DNA of 63,302 bases from an uncultured Nitrospira sp. (GCA_902500785.1 CABVRW010000017.1:1-63302), one strand, 5' to 3'; numbered from the stretch's first letter, positions 35,132 to 43,557 are shown. Made by a program: numbers and translations. The notes: a model not told the origin generated them from the letters alone.

Positions 35132-35779
35132 CTAGTCTGGGTAAACGCCAGGGTAATGCTTTTTGATGCAGGGAGTGCAGAGGCCGTGACTGAACTCGGC
35201 TTCGGAATGTTGCTGGATATACTCTTCCAATTGCTGCCAGAACCCCTGATCGTTCCGAATTTTCTTGCAGGAGGCACAGATCGGCACCAGCCCTTTCAGT
35301 ACCTTGACTTCCCGCAACGCCTGCTGGAGTTCGGTATTGCTGCGACGCAGCTCCATCTCGCGGGTTTTGCGGCAATCCATTTCTTTTTTGAGCATCAGCG
35401 CGGAGTTGACCCGGGCAAGCAGTTCTACGCTGTTGACGGGCTTCGTGATGAAATCCATGGCCCCGGCCGCGAACGCGGCTTGAAGATCCCCCAGGGCGGT
35501 CTTCGCCGTGACGACGATGACTGGGATGTCCCGCAAGTGCTCCAGGCCCTTGATACGTTGCGTCGCGGCGACGCCGTCGATGCCCGGCATGAGAAAATCC
35601 ATCAGGATCAAATCAATGGGCCGTGCCGGCTCGTTTTGTTGAGGCTGATCGATGCCCAGGTGGTCGTAGGCCGCAGCGGCTGAATCTGCGATGACCAGGT
35701 CCTCGTGGCCCGCTTTATTGAGGATGGTCTTCAGCAGCAGCTGTTGATCGGGAGAGTCGTCGACGATCAGGATACCCAT
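35132..35779 (-). CDS. Response regulator with C-terminal Cys4 zinc-ribbon-like tail
   Basis: A 215-residue protein: receiver domain (1-125) with acceptor Asp61 in LILMDFLMPGID, a coiled coil (about 128-162), then a compact tail with ICASCKKIRND (Cys168, Cys171) and HGLCTPCIKKHYPG (Cys201, Cys204) separated by WQQLEEYIQQHSEAEFSH. Four Cys in two CxxC pairs should bind zinc or iron. This tail recurs, as I recall, on receivers and PAS proteins in Nitrospirae and Deltaproteobacteria, without a known function. GAGG precedes the ATG. It leads the phosphorelay cluster. Confidence 0.85.
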   Translation of the reverse strand: MGILIVDDSPDQQLLLKTILNKAGHEDLVIADSAAAAYDHLGIDQPQQNEPARPIDLILMDFLMPGIDGVAATQRIKGLEHLRDIPVIVVTAKTALGDLQAAFAAGAMDFITKPVNSVELLARVNSALMLKKEMDCRKTREMELRRSNTELQQALREVKVLKGLVPICASCKKIRNDQGFWQQLEEYIQQHSEAEFSHGLCTPCIKKHYPGVYPD

Positions 35780-35949
35780 GCCGTATAGCCTCGTCTGGTT
35801 GGTAACGTGGAGGCAGGTTCGACCCCTGCCGATCGGGCATGCTGAGTGGTGACCATGCTGGGGATGGCTTCGACCCGATGCCGCTCGTCAGAACCCGTAT
35901 CGGCAGGATCGAGAAATAGATTAAGAGGCTGGAGGCAGCAGCCGTAGGA

Positions 35950-36399
35950 CTAAGGCTGGAGGGCCGCTTTGACTAAGTCGCTGACGACCTTGCCGTCTAC
36001 GGATTGGCCGGCTAGACGGGCCATTACGGACTTCATCACCTGGCCCATGTCCTTGAGGGATGAGGCACCGGACTCCTTGACCACGACCTCGACGATCCGA
36101 GCGAGCTCATCGGTAGAGAGCGCGGCAGGAAGATACCCCTCGATGATACAGATCTCCTGCCGTTCTTTCGTGGCCAGGTCCTGCCGGTTCCCTTTTTCGA
36201 ATTGCTCGGCGGCCTCTTTGCGTTGCTTGATAAGGGTGGTCATGATCCGGCTCATGCCGGCATCGTCTAGGTCCTGTTTCAGCTCGACTTCCTTGTATTG
36301 CACGGCGGCTTTAATCATGCGGATGACGTCCATGCGCAGTTGGTCTCTCGACTTCATCGCTGATTTGAGATCTTCAGTTAGACGGTCATGTAGCGACAT
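35950..36399 (-). CDS. GatB/YqeY-domain protein
   Basis: A 149-residue YqeY-like helical protein related to the tail domain of the GatB subunit of glutamyl-tRNA amidotransferase. Recognisable parts are LTEDLKSAMKSRDQLRMDVIRM, LIKQRKEAAEQFEKGNRQDL and AAL-like IIEGYLPAALS, ending with GQVMKSVMARLAGQSVDGK. Stand-alone copies are thought to interact with tRNA or assist translation, but their job is not settled. The gene is single, with a phosphorelay cluster downstream on the same strand. Confidence 0.88.
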   Translation of the reverse strand: MSLHDRLTEDLKSAMKSRDQLRMDVIRMIKAAVQYKEVELKQDLDDAGMSRIMTTLIKQRKEAAEQFEKGNRQDLATKERQEICIIEGYLPAALSTDELARIVEVVVKESGASSLKDMGQVMKSVMARLAGQSVDGKVVSDLVKAALQP

Positions 36400-36567
36400 C
36401 GGGTTCCTTTCAGGATGCGTCTGCTCCTATCGCGGAGGATAACGCCTTTGTCGAAGTCAGTCAACGTGTGGAGAACGTGTGTTTTCATGTTGAGCGTAAC
36501 CACATACTATCTCATAATGCGAGGTCGATGGTGCCTGAGCCGGATGGACATCGAAAGGGGGAGCAGC

Positions 36568-36780
36568 ATGGGTATTGGGAACGGCGAGCTGGACGGAGGG
36601 GCGCGTTGGGGCGGGGTTGTCTTTGGCGTGGTCGTCGCGGTGATATTGACGACCGGTTGCGCGAGTGAGAAACCGAAGCCGATGGCACAACCGTCCTTGG
36701 AGCAGGTGAAGGGCAGCGCCGACCGCGGTTTCGATAAGCTCAAACAGGAAGAACGGGACCATAAGCCGGCGGGGATGTAG
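36568..36780 (+). CDS. Small lipoprotein (70 aa)
   Basis: A 70-residue protein with signal sequence WGGVVFGVVVAVILTTGC, lipidated Cys31, then a short charged tail of about 40 residues. GGGGGAG five bases before ATG 36568 decides the start over two earlier in-frame starts. It is too short for a domain and is likely a small envelope anchor. It converges with the MFS gene, whose stop is only 27 bp away. No function can be assigned. Confidence 0.65.
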   Translation: MGIGNGELDGGARWGGVVFGVVVAVILTTGCASEKPKPMAQPSLEQVKGSADRGFDKLKQEERDHKPAGM

Positions 36781-36807
36781 CCTCCCTAGGCATGGCGGCG
36801 TGACCAG

Positions 36808-38238
36808 CTAGGGTGCCACGCGGGGATTTTTCCAGGGGAGCAGCGCGATCAATGGTTTGACCAGCGGCAGCTCCCACAAGAGGTGCTGTGTGAGCGATGG
36901 CGCGAGAGGGCGTGGTTCGCGGAACGTTCCCAGCAGGCTCAGAGCAATCAGCAAACGTAACGCACCGGAGAGACAAAATACGAACGGCAGGTTGGACGCG
37001 GGCGTCACAACCCAGCTGCCGAATAAAAGCTGAGCCGGGGTGATCGTGGCCAACCAGCTGCCAATCAAGGCGCCGGTGCCCCATCCGATCGCATTCATGG
37101 CATTTGCCGAGGCCACACCCCTGGTGCGTTCCTCGGGGCGGAGAGAATCGAAGACATAGTTTTGCAATCCGAGTGACAGTCCTGCCCAAATCACCCCACC
37201 GAAGAAGTTTAAGATCAGTAGAAACAGATACTGTTCGCTGAAGAGGTAGCCCATCGGCAGGAGCGGCACCGACAAGCCTGTGATTGCCACGAGAGTTTTG
37301 TTGCCGTAGCGGTCGCCGAACTGTCCCCAGGGCGTGAGCGTGAGGAATTGTGCCGAAATGCTGCTGGCCATCCAGCCTGCGTACTGGAGATAGGACCACT
37401 GGAGATCCCGCAGCAGGTAGATCACAAAAAATGGTCCGGAAATCAGCACAGCGAAGTGCATCAGGCCGGAAAACAGCAGGAAATGGCGAAAGTCCCTCGT
37501 GGCCGTCTGGAGTAGAAAATGCCGGAATCCATGCGGGGCCTCGATGTGATGCACCGGCGTCAGTTTGGAAACCCTGATTTGACAGTTGGTGGCGCCTATC
37601 CGCGCGACCGCAGCGACCAAAAAAATCACGAGAAAGCCGATCCAGCTGATGTCCCATTGTTGCCCGAGTGTCAAGATCGTTCCCGCGATCCCCAGGGCGA
37701 CGAAACTCATCAAGGCCGTAATACGAGCCCGCCGAGCAAAATAAGCGCCTCGACCGCTCAATCCCACCATCTCGACCAGGAGGCTGTTCCAGATTGGAAT
37801 CGAGGCGTGTCCACAAGCAAAGTACAACATGGCGCAGCCGATCAAGATCCAGGGACCATGCTCGGGGATGAGCAACGGGAGGGTGAGGAGCGGGAGCCAG
37901 CAGAAGGCCTGTGCCCGGCCGAAAGTGACGATAAGTCGGCCGGGGTTGCGAAGGCGCTGCAGCAATTTCACCGATGACAATTGCGCCACCACACCGACCA
38001 ATTGAGGGAGAGCGGATAGAATTCCGATATGGAAGGGGGAGGCGTGCAAGAGCAGGGCAAAGGCCGAAAAGTAATTTTCTCCGCCGCCCTGCGCCGCAGC
38101 TTGGAAGGCCGCGTCACGGACGCCGTAACGACGACTCTGAGCCGAGGCCTCGCTCTCCGATGACAGCGTGAGATTGTCTGAGGTGCCACCCTCGAGAAGG
38201 AGGAGCGATGTCTGGTGCTGGGGAGGAGATTGGTTCAT
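36808..38238 (-). CDS. MFS transporter
   Basis: A 476-residue major facilitator superfamily protein with about 12 membrane helices in two halves. The centre has WGQFGDRYGNKTLVAITGL, the MFS loop 8-9 motif, and the N-terminal half has LIVTFGRAQAFCWLPLLTL. It begins with a 40-residue polar tail. Substrate cannot be inferred; relatives in Nitrospirae and Cyanobacteria are annotated only as MFS. A 150-bp divergent region separates it from the exported protein gene at 38389. Confidence 0.83.
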   Translation of the reverse strand: MNQSPPQHQTSLLLLEGGTSDNLTLSSESEASAQSRRYGVRDAAFQAAAQGGGENYFSAFALLLHASPFHIGILSALPQLVGVVAQLSSVKLLQRLRNPGRLIVTFGRAQAFCWLPLLTLPLLIPEHGPWILIGCAMLYFACGHASIPIWNSLLVEMVGLSGRGAYFARRARITALMSFVALGIAGTILTLGQQWDISWIGFLVIFLVAAVARIGATNCQIRVSKLTPVHHIEAPHGFRHFLLQTATRDFRHFLLFSGLMHFAVLISGPFFVIYLLRDLQWSYLQYAGWMASSISAQFLTLTPWGQFGDRYGNKTLVAITGLSVPLLPMGYLFSEQYLFLLILNFFGGVIWAGLSLGLQNYVFDSLRPEERTRGVASANAMNAIGWGTGALIGSWLATITPAQLLFGSWVVTPASNLPFVFCLSGALRLLIALSLLGTFREPRPLAPSLTQHLLWELPLVKPLIALLPWKNPRVAP

Positions 38239-38353
38239 GGATCCGTGGGGGGTGAGGGTTGTATACTGTGTAAAGTGTTGTTTCTAGGGATTCTTCGGAT
38301 TCTATCAGAGCCAGTTGCGGTTCCCGGTTGTTCACCAGGATGGCGATAGGCCG

Positions 38354-38385
38354 TTGACCCCCTTCGCTACAGTGAGTACGATAAT
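38354..38385 (+). promoter_or_regulatory. Possible promoter of the exported-protein gene
   Basis: TTGACC (38354-38359) with TACGAT (38377-38382) at 17-bp spacing; an overlapping GATAAT ends at 38385. Initiation would fall at or near the ATG at 38389, implying a leaderless message. Confidence 0.4.
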
Positions 38386-38388
38386 CTT

Positions 38389-39075
38389 ATGGTGTGCCTA
38401 AGGTCGAAACAAATCGCGAATCCGTTCATGAGCAGAGATGCCGGTGTATCCCTTCGCGCACTCGCCGCCATGCTGTTTGTGACCACTGGCCTGACCTTCT
38501 CCTCTGGCATCTTGGAGGGACGCGACTTGATGGTGCCGAAGGAGCAGGCCACCACGGAGTTCGAGCCGATGGAAGCCCCTTCCCTGGACGTTCAGAAGAG
38601 AGGGGTTCCCCAGTCACTGTTCACCTGGATTAAGATGGCGCGTGGCTACGATGTGGAGTGGGACACGTTCGGCAGAAAGGGATGGTACACGCAGGATCCC
38701 CGTCTGAAGCCGATCGCGCCAGGCACGACGGTGTTTGCGCCGGATACCCCGGCGGTCTATATCGTGTTTGAGGTCGCTCCCCTTGAAGATCCCGCCCAGT
38801 TTGCCGCCCAGGTGTTTCCCGTGAGCGCGGACGGCAAGACGGGAGAGCATGCGATCGTGACCGATAGTTTGGAAGTGCCGGGTCACGAGCGGTATGGATT
38901 TCTGGAGTTGAAGAAGCCCTCGGAGCAATGGCTGCCGGGAAAGTATCTGGTCAAGATCTACATTACCTCGCTGGGGCAGCAACCGTTTCACGCGGTGAAC
39001 CAAGTGGGGACGATGCGTTTCGCCGTGGCCGAGCAGCCGCCCACTCCTGCCTTATCGGATTCCCCGACCCGTTGA
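38389..39075 (+). CDS. Exported hypothetical protein
   Basis: A 228-residue protein with an N-terminal hydrophobic segment (about 23-45, LRALAAMLFVTTGLTFSSGI) that may be a signal peptide or anchor, then a beta-rich domain (about 90-215) with VYIVFEVAPLEDPAQFAAQV and KYLVKIYITSLGQQPFHAVN. No Cys remains in the mature part. I do not recognise the family; the repeated strand pattern suggests an Ig-like fold. No ribosome site precedes ATG 38389 or ATG 38428; a promoter placed directly upstream suggests leaderless translation from 38389. Confidence 0.65.
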   Translation: MVCLRSKQIANPFMSRDAGVSLRALAAMLFVTTGLTFSSGILEGRDLMVPKEQATTEFEPMEAPSLDVQKRGVPQSLFTWIKMARGYDVEWDTFGRKGWYTQDPRLKPIAPGTTVFAPDTPAVYIVFEVAPLEDPAQFAAQVFPVSADGKTGEHAIVTDSLEVPGHERYGFLELKKPSEQWLPGKYLVKIYITSLGQQPFHAVNQVGTMRFAVAEQPPTPALSDSPTR

Positions 39076-39152
39076 ATCTCTCCCATCGCTTGGTCTAACG
39101 TGCTCTCGTCCGTTGCGGGCACGGCGCGATCGTATTACCCAGGAGTAGGTGC

Positions 39153-39437
39153 ATGAAAGAGACTGATGTGGAGAAGCTGGCGCTCTTGTATGAGCGCTTT
39201 TGTGATGTGTGCCTGGTTGAGAAGGAAGTGTGGACCGAGATCTATATGCCGCGAACATTCAAGGATGGCACCGCGGTTCGAACCAATCTACAAGACACGT
39301 ACGAGGTCGTGATCGATGATCAGGCCGTGGAGGATGCTTTGGATGCCAATATCCCTCTTGGGAAGGCCGCATTGACTGCGGCCATCCAAGAGTATCGAGC
39401 GCACGTCAGTTTTGTGAAAAAAACTGATCGCGCTTAG
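39153..39437 (+). CDS. Small hypothetical protein (94 aa)
   Basis: A 94-residue acidic soluble protein, MKETDVEKLALLYERFCDVC at the N-terminus with a Cys pair, then a region of alternating charge and a C-terminal helix. AGGAG about eight bases upstream of ATG 39153 supports translation. No family recognised. Its stop overlaps the stop of the convergent glutathione-peroxidase gene by four bases. Confidence 0.6.
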   Translation: MKETDVEKLALLYERFCDVCLVEKEVWTEIYMPRTFKDGTAVRTNLQDTYEVVIDDQAVEDALDANIPLGKAALTAAIQEYRAHVSFVKKTDRA

Positions 39438-40057
39438 TGCTTCGCGAGAAAGCGCTCCACGTCTTTCACCACGTCGTCGGCCACTGGTTTGGTTCGGTGG
39501 TGGTAACGGGCTACGACGTTGCCGGAGCGATCGACTAAATATTTCTGAAAGTTCCATTCCACCTCGCCGGGGAACGGGCTCTGCTCGGTGAGATAGCGGT
39601 AGAGAGGGTGTTTGTCGCCGCCCTTGACGCTGATCTTGCTGAAGAGTGGGAAGCCGACACTATACTTGGTCAGGCAAAATCCCTTGATCTCCTCGTTGGT
39701 CCCTGGTTCCTGCTGGCCGAAGTTATTCGCCGGGAATGCCAAGATCTCGAAGCCCTGGTCTTTATAGGTCTCGTACATGTGTTCAAGGTCGGTATATTGC
39801 GGCGTGTTGCCGCAGAAGCTGGCGGTGTTGACCAGCATGATGACCTTCCCCTTGTATTGACTCAGCGAGACGGGTTTGCCGTCGATATCGTTCAGCGTGA
39901 AATCATAGACCGTTGAAGCTTTGGCAGCCATGCGCGTTGCTCCTTGTTCCGCCGCATCGACCGAACCGAATCCCATTTCGATGGCGCCAAGCCCGAGACC
40001 CAACGCGAGTCCGAGGACGAGTACTTTCCATGAACCAGTCGGTCGAGAGGTCGGCAT
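39434..40057 (-). CDS. Exported glutathione-peroxidase-family peroxidase (Cys type)
   Basis: A 207-residue enzyme with an N-terminal signal or anchor (about 10-33), so it acts outside the cytoplasm. Active-site set: Cys82 in VNTASFCGNTPQY (in place of selenocysteine), the Gln in FPANNFGQQEPG, and Trp/Asn in VEWNFQKYLVD. Cys128 in KGFCLTKY lies at the position of the resolving Cys of thioredoxin-dependent GPx enzymes, so it is likely a thioredoxin-type peroxidase. AAGGAG precedes ATG 40057. It follows htpX by 16 bp, an envelope-stress pairing. Confidence 0.87.
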   Translation of the reverse strand: MPTSRPTGSWKVLVLGLALGLGLGAIEMGFGSVDAAEQGATRMAAKASTVYDFTLNDIDGKPVSLSQYKGKVIMLVNTASFCGNTPQYTDLEHMYETYKDQGFEILAFPANNFGQQEPGTNEEIKGFCLTKYSVGFPLFSKISVKGGDKHPLYRYLTEQSPFPGEVEWNFQKYLVDRSGNVVARYHHRTKPVADDVVKDVERFLAKH

Positions 40058-40073
40058 ATGAAGACTCCTTTGG

Positions 40074-40991
40074 TTAGAGACGTTCCAACGCCGCGACACG
40101 CTCCTCAATCGGAGGATGGGTCGCCAGCAAGTGCATGAAGCCCGACGAATTGCCGGAAATCTTCATGGTCGCCAAGGCGTCTTGAGTCGAATACTCGAAT
40201 TGGGCGCGGTTGACCCACCGGTCGATACCCTGCAACGCATTGATCATCGACTGTTTTCCATACACCTTTGCTGAGAATGCGTCCGCGGCGAATTCCCGGC
40301 GGCGGGAATGCCAGCTGACGACCACCATAGCCAATACGGACAGGACAATTTGTAAGAAGAGATACACCACGAAACCCAGGATCGGGCTACCGCTTTGCCC
40401 CTCTTCTCGATCGCCGCCCTGCGGCTGGGCCACCATGTGATACACAAAGTTGCTGATGTAGTGGACGAACGTGTTCATTAACCCGGCGAGTACCGTCGTG
40501 GAAAACATATCGCCGTTGAAGACATGCCCCATCTCATGGGCGAGCACGGCCCGCACTTCGTCTTCCCGCAGATTGGCCAACAGACCGGTCGACACCGCGA
40601 CCATGGCGTTATTCTTGCTCGGACCCGTGGCAAACGCATTGGGGTCGGGCGAATCGTACACCCAGACTTCGGGCATTGTGATATGGAGGCGTTGTGCAAT
40701 CTCCTGCACCGACCCATAAATCACTTGTTCGGCCTGTGTGCGGGGTTGCGTAATCTGGGTGCAGTTCAGCATGGCGCGGGCCATCTGTTTAGAAAAGAGC
40801 AAACTGATGAACGCGCCGCCGAAACCGATGACCAGCGACCACACCAGCAGCTCCTGATTGAAGGCGCCACGGACATCGATGCCGAAGGCCGGCAACACGA
40901 CGTTGACCAGCACTCTGACCGTAATCGACAGGGTTAAAAAGATGAGAATGTTCGAAATGAGCAGCAGCCCGATACCCTTCAACGACTTCAT
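40074..40991 (-). CDS. htpX: Membrane zinc metalloprotease HtpX
   Basis: A 305-residue HtpX: two N-terminal membrane helices (about 7-33 and 48-66), zinc site AHEMGH (His152, Glu153, His156) with the remote Glu in RRREFAADAFSAK, and two further hydrophobic segments (about 165-215). It degrades damaged inner-membrane proteins. A strong AAGGAGG precedes the ATG. A minus-strand TATAAT about 70 bp upstream may be its promoter. The GPx gene follows, so the two are one stress operon. Confidence 0.92.
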   Translation of the reverse strand: MKSLKGIGLLLISNILIFLTLSITVRVLVNVVLPAFGIDVRGAFNQELLVWSLVIGFGGAFISLLFSKQMARAMLNCTQITQPRTQAEQVIYGSVQEIAQRLHITMPEVWVYDSPDPNAFATGPSKNNAMVAVSTGLLANLREDEVRAVLAHEMGHVFNGDMFSTTVLAGLMNTFVHYISNFVYHMVAQPQGGDREEGQSGSPILGFVVYLFLQIVLSVLAMVVVSWHSRRREFAADAFSAKVYGKQSMINALQGIDRWVNRAQFEYSTQDALATMKISGNSSGFMHLLATHPPIEERVAALERL

Positions 40992-41060
40992 ATCTATCCT
41001 CCTTGAAGGCCCGCTCTCCTCGCATCCGTCTTCTACGGAGGAGAGCGAACCTTGGATGTT

Positions 41061-41066
41061 ATTATA
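41061..41066 (-). promoter_or_regulatory. Possible -10 box of htpX
   Basis: A perfect TATAAT on the minus strand about 70 bp before the htpX ATG. No good -35 match was found, so this is tentative. Confidence 0.3.
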
Positions 41067-41200
41067 CCGGAACTCGAGCCGATTGTTGGCCCCAGGGCGA
41101 AGGGATCCGTCGTGGCTCGGTGCTCAGAGATAATACCGGATTGCCTCCCGGTCAAGTCGCCGGCTCGGTTGACCGACTCCGCGAGCTTCTGCTAGAAACG

Positions 41201-41653
41201 ATGGCTATGGGCACGGTTCCCCTTTCGCTGAGGCTGGGCATTCTCTCTCTATTGGCGCTATGGAGCCTCGCTGGCCCTGCGCTCGTGACCGGGGCCGACC
41301 AGGCGCCACAGGTTCCTCCGTTACAGGTGCCGATCGATCAGCTTGATGGCGTACAGCGGGCCACCGTGATTCTGGACAGTTACTCGTATACCCCCAGGCA
41401 CTTGATCGTCCAGGCAGGAAAGCCTGTCGAATTGATTCTGACCAGCATCACCACGATTACTCCCCATAATTTTCTCTTGAAAAGCGAGGTCGGAGGGCTG
41501 TCGATCGAGCGCGATGTCGGGTCTGGGGACACGGTCACCGTGCAATTTACGCCGATGAAGCCCGGGCTCTACCCCTTCAATTGCGACAAGAAGCTCCTGT
41601 TTTTCCCCAGCCATCTTGAAAAGGGCATGGAAGGCCTGCTGGAAGTTAGATAA
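41201..41653 (+). CDS. Exported cupredoxin-like protein
   Basis: A 150-residue exported protein (signal about 1-32) with a cupredoxin domain: ILDSYSYTPRHLIVQAGKPV then the type-1 copper ligands His89 (TPHNFLL), Cys128 (YPFNCD), His138 (FFPSHLE) and Met143 (KGMEG). The Cys-to-His spacing is nine residues (CDKKLLFFPSH), longer than in plastocyanins. It probably carries electrons or handles copper in the periplasm. ATG 41201 lacks a clear ribosome site. Its stop is in frame with, and a few bases before, the squalene/phytoene synthase frame. Confidence 0.78.
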   Translation: MAMGTVPLSLRLGILSLLALWSLAGPALVTGADQAPQVPPLQVPIDQLDGVQRATVILDSYSYTPRHLIVQAGKPVELILTSITTITPHNFLLKSEVGGLSIERDVGSGDTVTVQFTPMKPGLYPFNCDKKLLFFPSHLEKGMEGLLEVR

Positions 41654-41671
41654 GAGGGTGATTCCACGGCT

Positions 41672-42706
41672 ATCGACTCCGCAAGACACGAACTGCTCCA
41701 CAGTATCCTCAAGCAGGTTTCCCGGTCGTTTTATCTGACCCTCAATGTGCTGCCGACGACGGTGCGCGACCAGATGGGCTTAGCCTATCTCTTTGCGCGG
41801 GCCGCCGACACCATTGCTGACACCGATCTGATCGGTCGTGAGCAACGGCTCAGTTATCTCAACCAGTTTCGGACACAGTTCACCACCGGGTCCGTGGTGC
41901 GGAAGGACGTACAGGCGATCCAATCCGCATTGGTGACTCATCAATCTGACTCCGCCGAACGTGTGCTGCTGCAGCGGCTGGAAGACTGTTTTGCGCTGTA
42001 CGACGAATTCGATTGCGAGGATCAGGAACGGATTCGATGGTTGATGGGAGTGTTGCCGGACGGGATGGCGATGGATCTCACTCATTTTCACGGAGAGTCT
42101 GCACCGAGCCTCACGGCCTTTCAGACGATGGATGAATTGGACCGGTATACCTACTATGTCGCCGGTTGTGTCGGAGAATTCTGGACCAGGATGGTCTGCG
42201 CCCATTGTCCGTCGATGGCACGGTGGAATGTGACTCAGATGTCGGCTATCGGCGTGCGATTCGGCAAAGGATTGCAGCTCACGAACATCGTGAAGGATAT
42301 CGCACGAGACCTCCATCGTGGCCGCTGCTATGTGCCGGAACCGCTTCTCCATGAAGCAGGCCTGACGCCGACGGATTTGCTGAAGCGGGACACCTTGCCG
42401 AAATTCAGGCCCGTCTTGAATCGATTGATCACACTCGCGGTGGAACATTTGGACCAAGGCTGGATGTATACCATGGCGATCCCGCGCTTCGAGATCCGCC
42501 AGCGCTTGGCCTGCATGTGGCCGATTTTATTGGCCGGTGAAACGCTCAAACGTGTGGCCGCCGCGCCCGATCTCCTCGACCCCGCGGTCAACGTCAAGGC
42601 GCCGCGCTCCGTCGTGTATCGTGTCATCGCGCTGACCACCCTCACCGGCGCCTCCGGCTATGCCGGCACCGCCTACTGGGGGCGTCTGCGGAAGCAGATC
42701 GTCTAA
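41672..42706 (+). CDS. Squalene/phytoene synthase; no canonical start codon
   Basis: About 344 codons. Family motifs are intact: SRSFYLTLNVLP, first Asp motif ADTIAD in FARAADTIADTD, and second motif NIVKDIARDL, so it should condense prenyl diphosphates to squalene or a related precursor of hopanoids. However, between the previous in-frame stop (TAA 41651) and SRSFYL there is no ATG, GTG or TTG. Candidates are ATC 41672, ACG 41666 or CTG 41693; the only GTG (41747) lies after the conserved N-terminal motif. Either a rare start or a sequence error is involved. The cupredoxin gene ends directly upstream, so translation may be coupled. Confidence 0.8.
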   Translation: MDSARHELLHSILKQVSRSFYLTLNVLPTTVRDQMGLAYLFARAADTIADTDLIGREQRLSYLNQFRTQFTTGSVVRKDVQAIQSALVTHQSDSAERVLLQRLEDCFALYDEFDCEDQERIRWLMGVLPDGMAMDLTHFHGESAPSLTAFQTMDELDRYTYYVAGCVGEFWTRMVCAHCPSMARWNVTQMSAIGVRFGKGLQLTNIVKDIARDLHRGRCYVPEPLLHEAGLTPTDLLKRDTLPKFRPVLNRLITLAVEHLDQGWMYTMAIPRFEIRQRLACMWPILLAGETLKRVAAAPDLLDPAVNVKAPRSVVYRVIALTTLTGASGYAGTAYWGRLRKQIV

Positions 42707-42850
42707 TCGCGGTTTGTCGGTGGCTCTACAGCGGGTAAAAGAGACGCAGGGACTGCATGGATTCAGAGCTTTTTTCTCAGAGCTGGGCCGTTGACTCTGC
42801 TCAGAGTTGCGAGGGGAACGGATTCCCGCCACGACGATACCATCTCTGAC

Positions 42851-43147
42851 CTACTTCTTCTGCGGCTCCAATAACTTCTCGCCCTTCTTGAAGACCGCAT
42901 AAATGGCTTGCGACGGGCAGGCGTCCAGGCAGAGCCGGCAGCTTTCCAGGCAGCGGGAGGGATCGAACTTATAGGGCGGTGTCGACAGCCAAGCGCTGGT
43001 CGGGCAGATGGGAACACAAATGGCTTGATGGGTGCAACGATCGGGATGACGGACGAGGTGATCACGAATGACCAGCATGGGCTTCACTCCTTCGAAGAGA
43101 CCTTGTGAGAAGATCTCGAACATGTTTTTCTGAGGTAGACTGCTCAC
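42851..43147 (-). CDS. Ferredoxin-like protein with unusual Cys spacing
   Basis: A 98-residue protein with two ferredoxin-like Cys groups: Cys38-x5-Cys44-x3-Cys48-Pro and Cys66-x3-Cys70-x2-Cys73-x3-Cys77-Pro. The second resembles a 4Fe-4S motif with one extra residue, and the first has only three Cys, so cluster content is uncertain. The start is GTG 43147: AAGGAG lies five bases upstream and the GTGA overlaps the stop of the gene before. It is the last gene of a four-gene operon. It should carry electrons, partner unknown. Confidence 0.75.
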   Translation of the reverse strand: MSSLPQKNMFEIFSQGLFEGVKPMLVIRDHLVRHPDRCTHQAICVPICPTSAWLSTPPYKFDPSRCLESCRLCLDACPSQAIYAVFKKGEKLLEPQKK

Positions 43148-43557
43148 TTCCACTCCTTGACCAGGTCTTTGAGCCGGTCCTTCAATTCCGGGATCTGTTC
43201 CATGTTATTACGAATCGCTCCGAGAATATTTTCGAGGCGTGCGGTGCGTTGCGCGTTCTTGTCTTTCATGATCAGGTGATCATACACGGCGTAGGCTTCG
43301 CGGTGTTTGGTTTCCAGATATGGTCGGCTTGCCTGCAGGGCCTCGCCCAATTGAAAGGGCTCCATAGTCAGCGGCGGAAGCACCATAAACGATCCGTCGG
43401 TACAGATCAGTGCCGCCGTTCCGTCCTTGCTCTTGAGCGGCGTGACCCTGTCCACGGTTTTCCCGGCAAGTTGCGTCCAGTGGTGGAGCAGGCCGGGGAA
43501 GGCTTTCATGTAGGCCACTTTGTCCATGTTGGCCTTCCATTTCTCATCGGCTGGCAT
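43144..43557 (-). CDS. Hypothetical protein in the Fe-S operon
   Basis: A 137-residue soluble protein: N-terminal WKANMDKVAYMKAFPGLLHH, a beta-rich centre (TAALICTDGSFMVLPPLTME) and a long C-terminal helix rich in Lys, Arg and Glu. It has one Cys. No family is recognised. Its stop overlaps the GTG of the ferredoxin-like gene, and it follows the 2Fe-2S gene by 34 bp, so it belongs to the operon. It could be an adaptor of the electron carriers. Confidence 0.72.
   Translation of the reverse strand: MPADEKWKANMDKVAYMKAFPGLLHHWTQLAGKTVDRVTPLKSKDGTAALICTDGSFMVLPPLTMEPFQLGEALQASRPYLETKHREAYAVYDHLIMKDKNAQRTARLENILGAIRNNMEQIPELKDRLKDLVKEWK

Noticed and set aside
36740-37816. 358-codon minus-strand frame within the MFS gene
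   Set aside because: Alternative frame of the same strand as the transporter, Arg/Pro-rich and without motifs.
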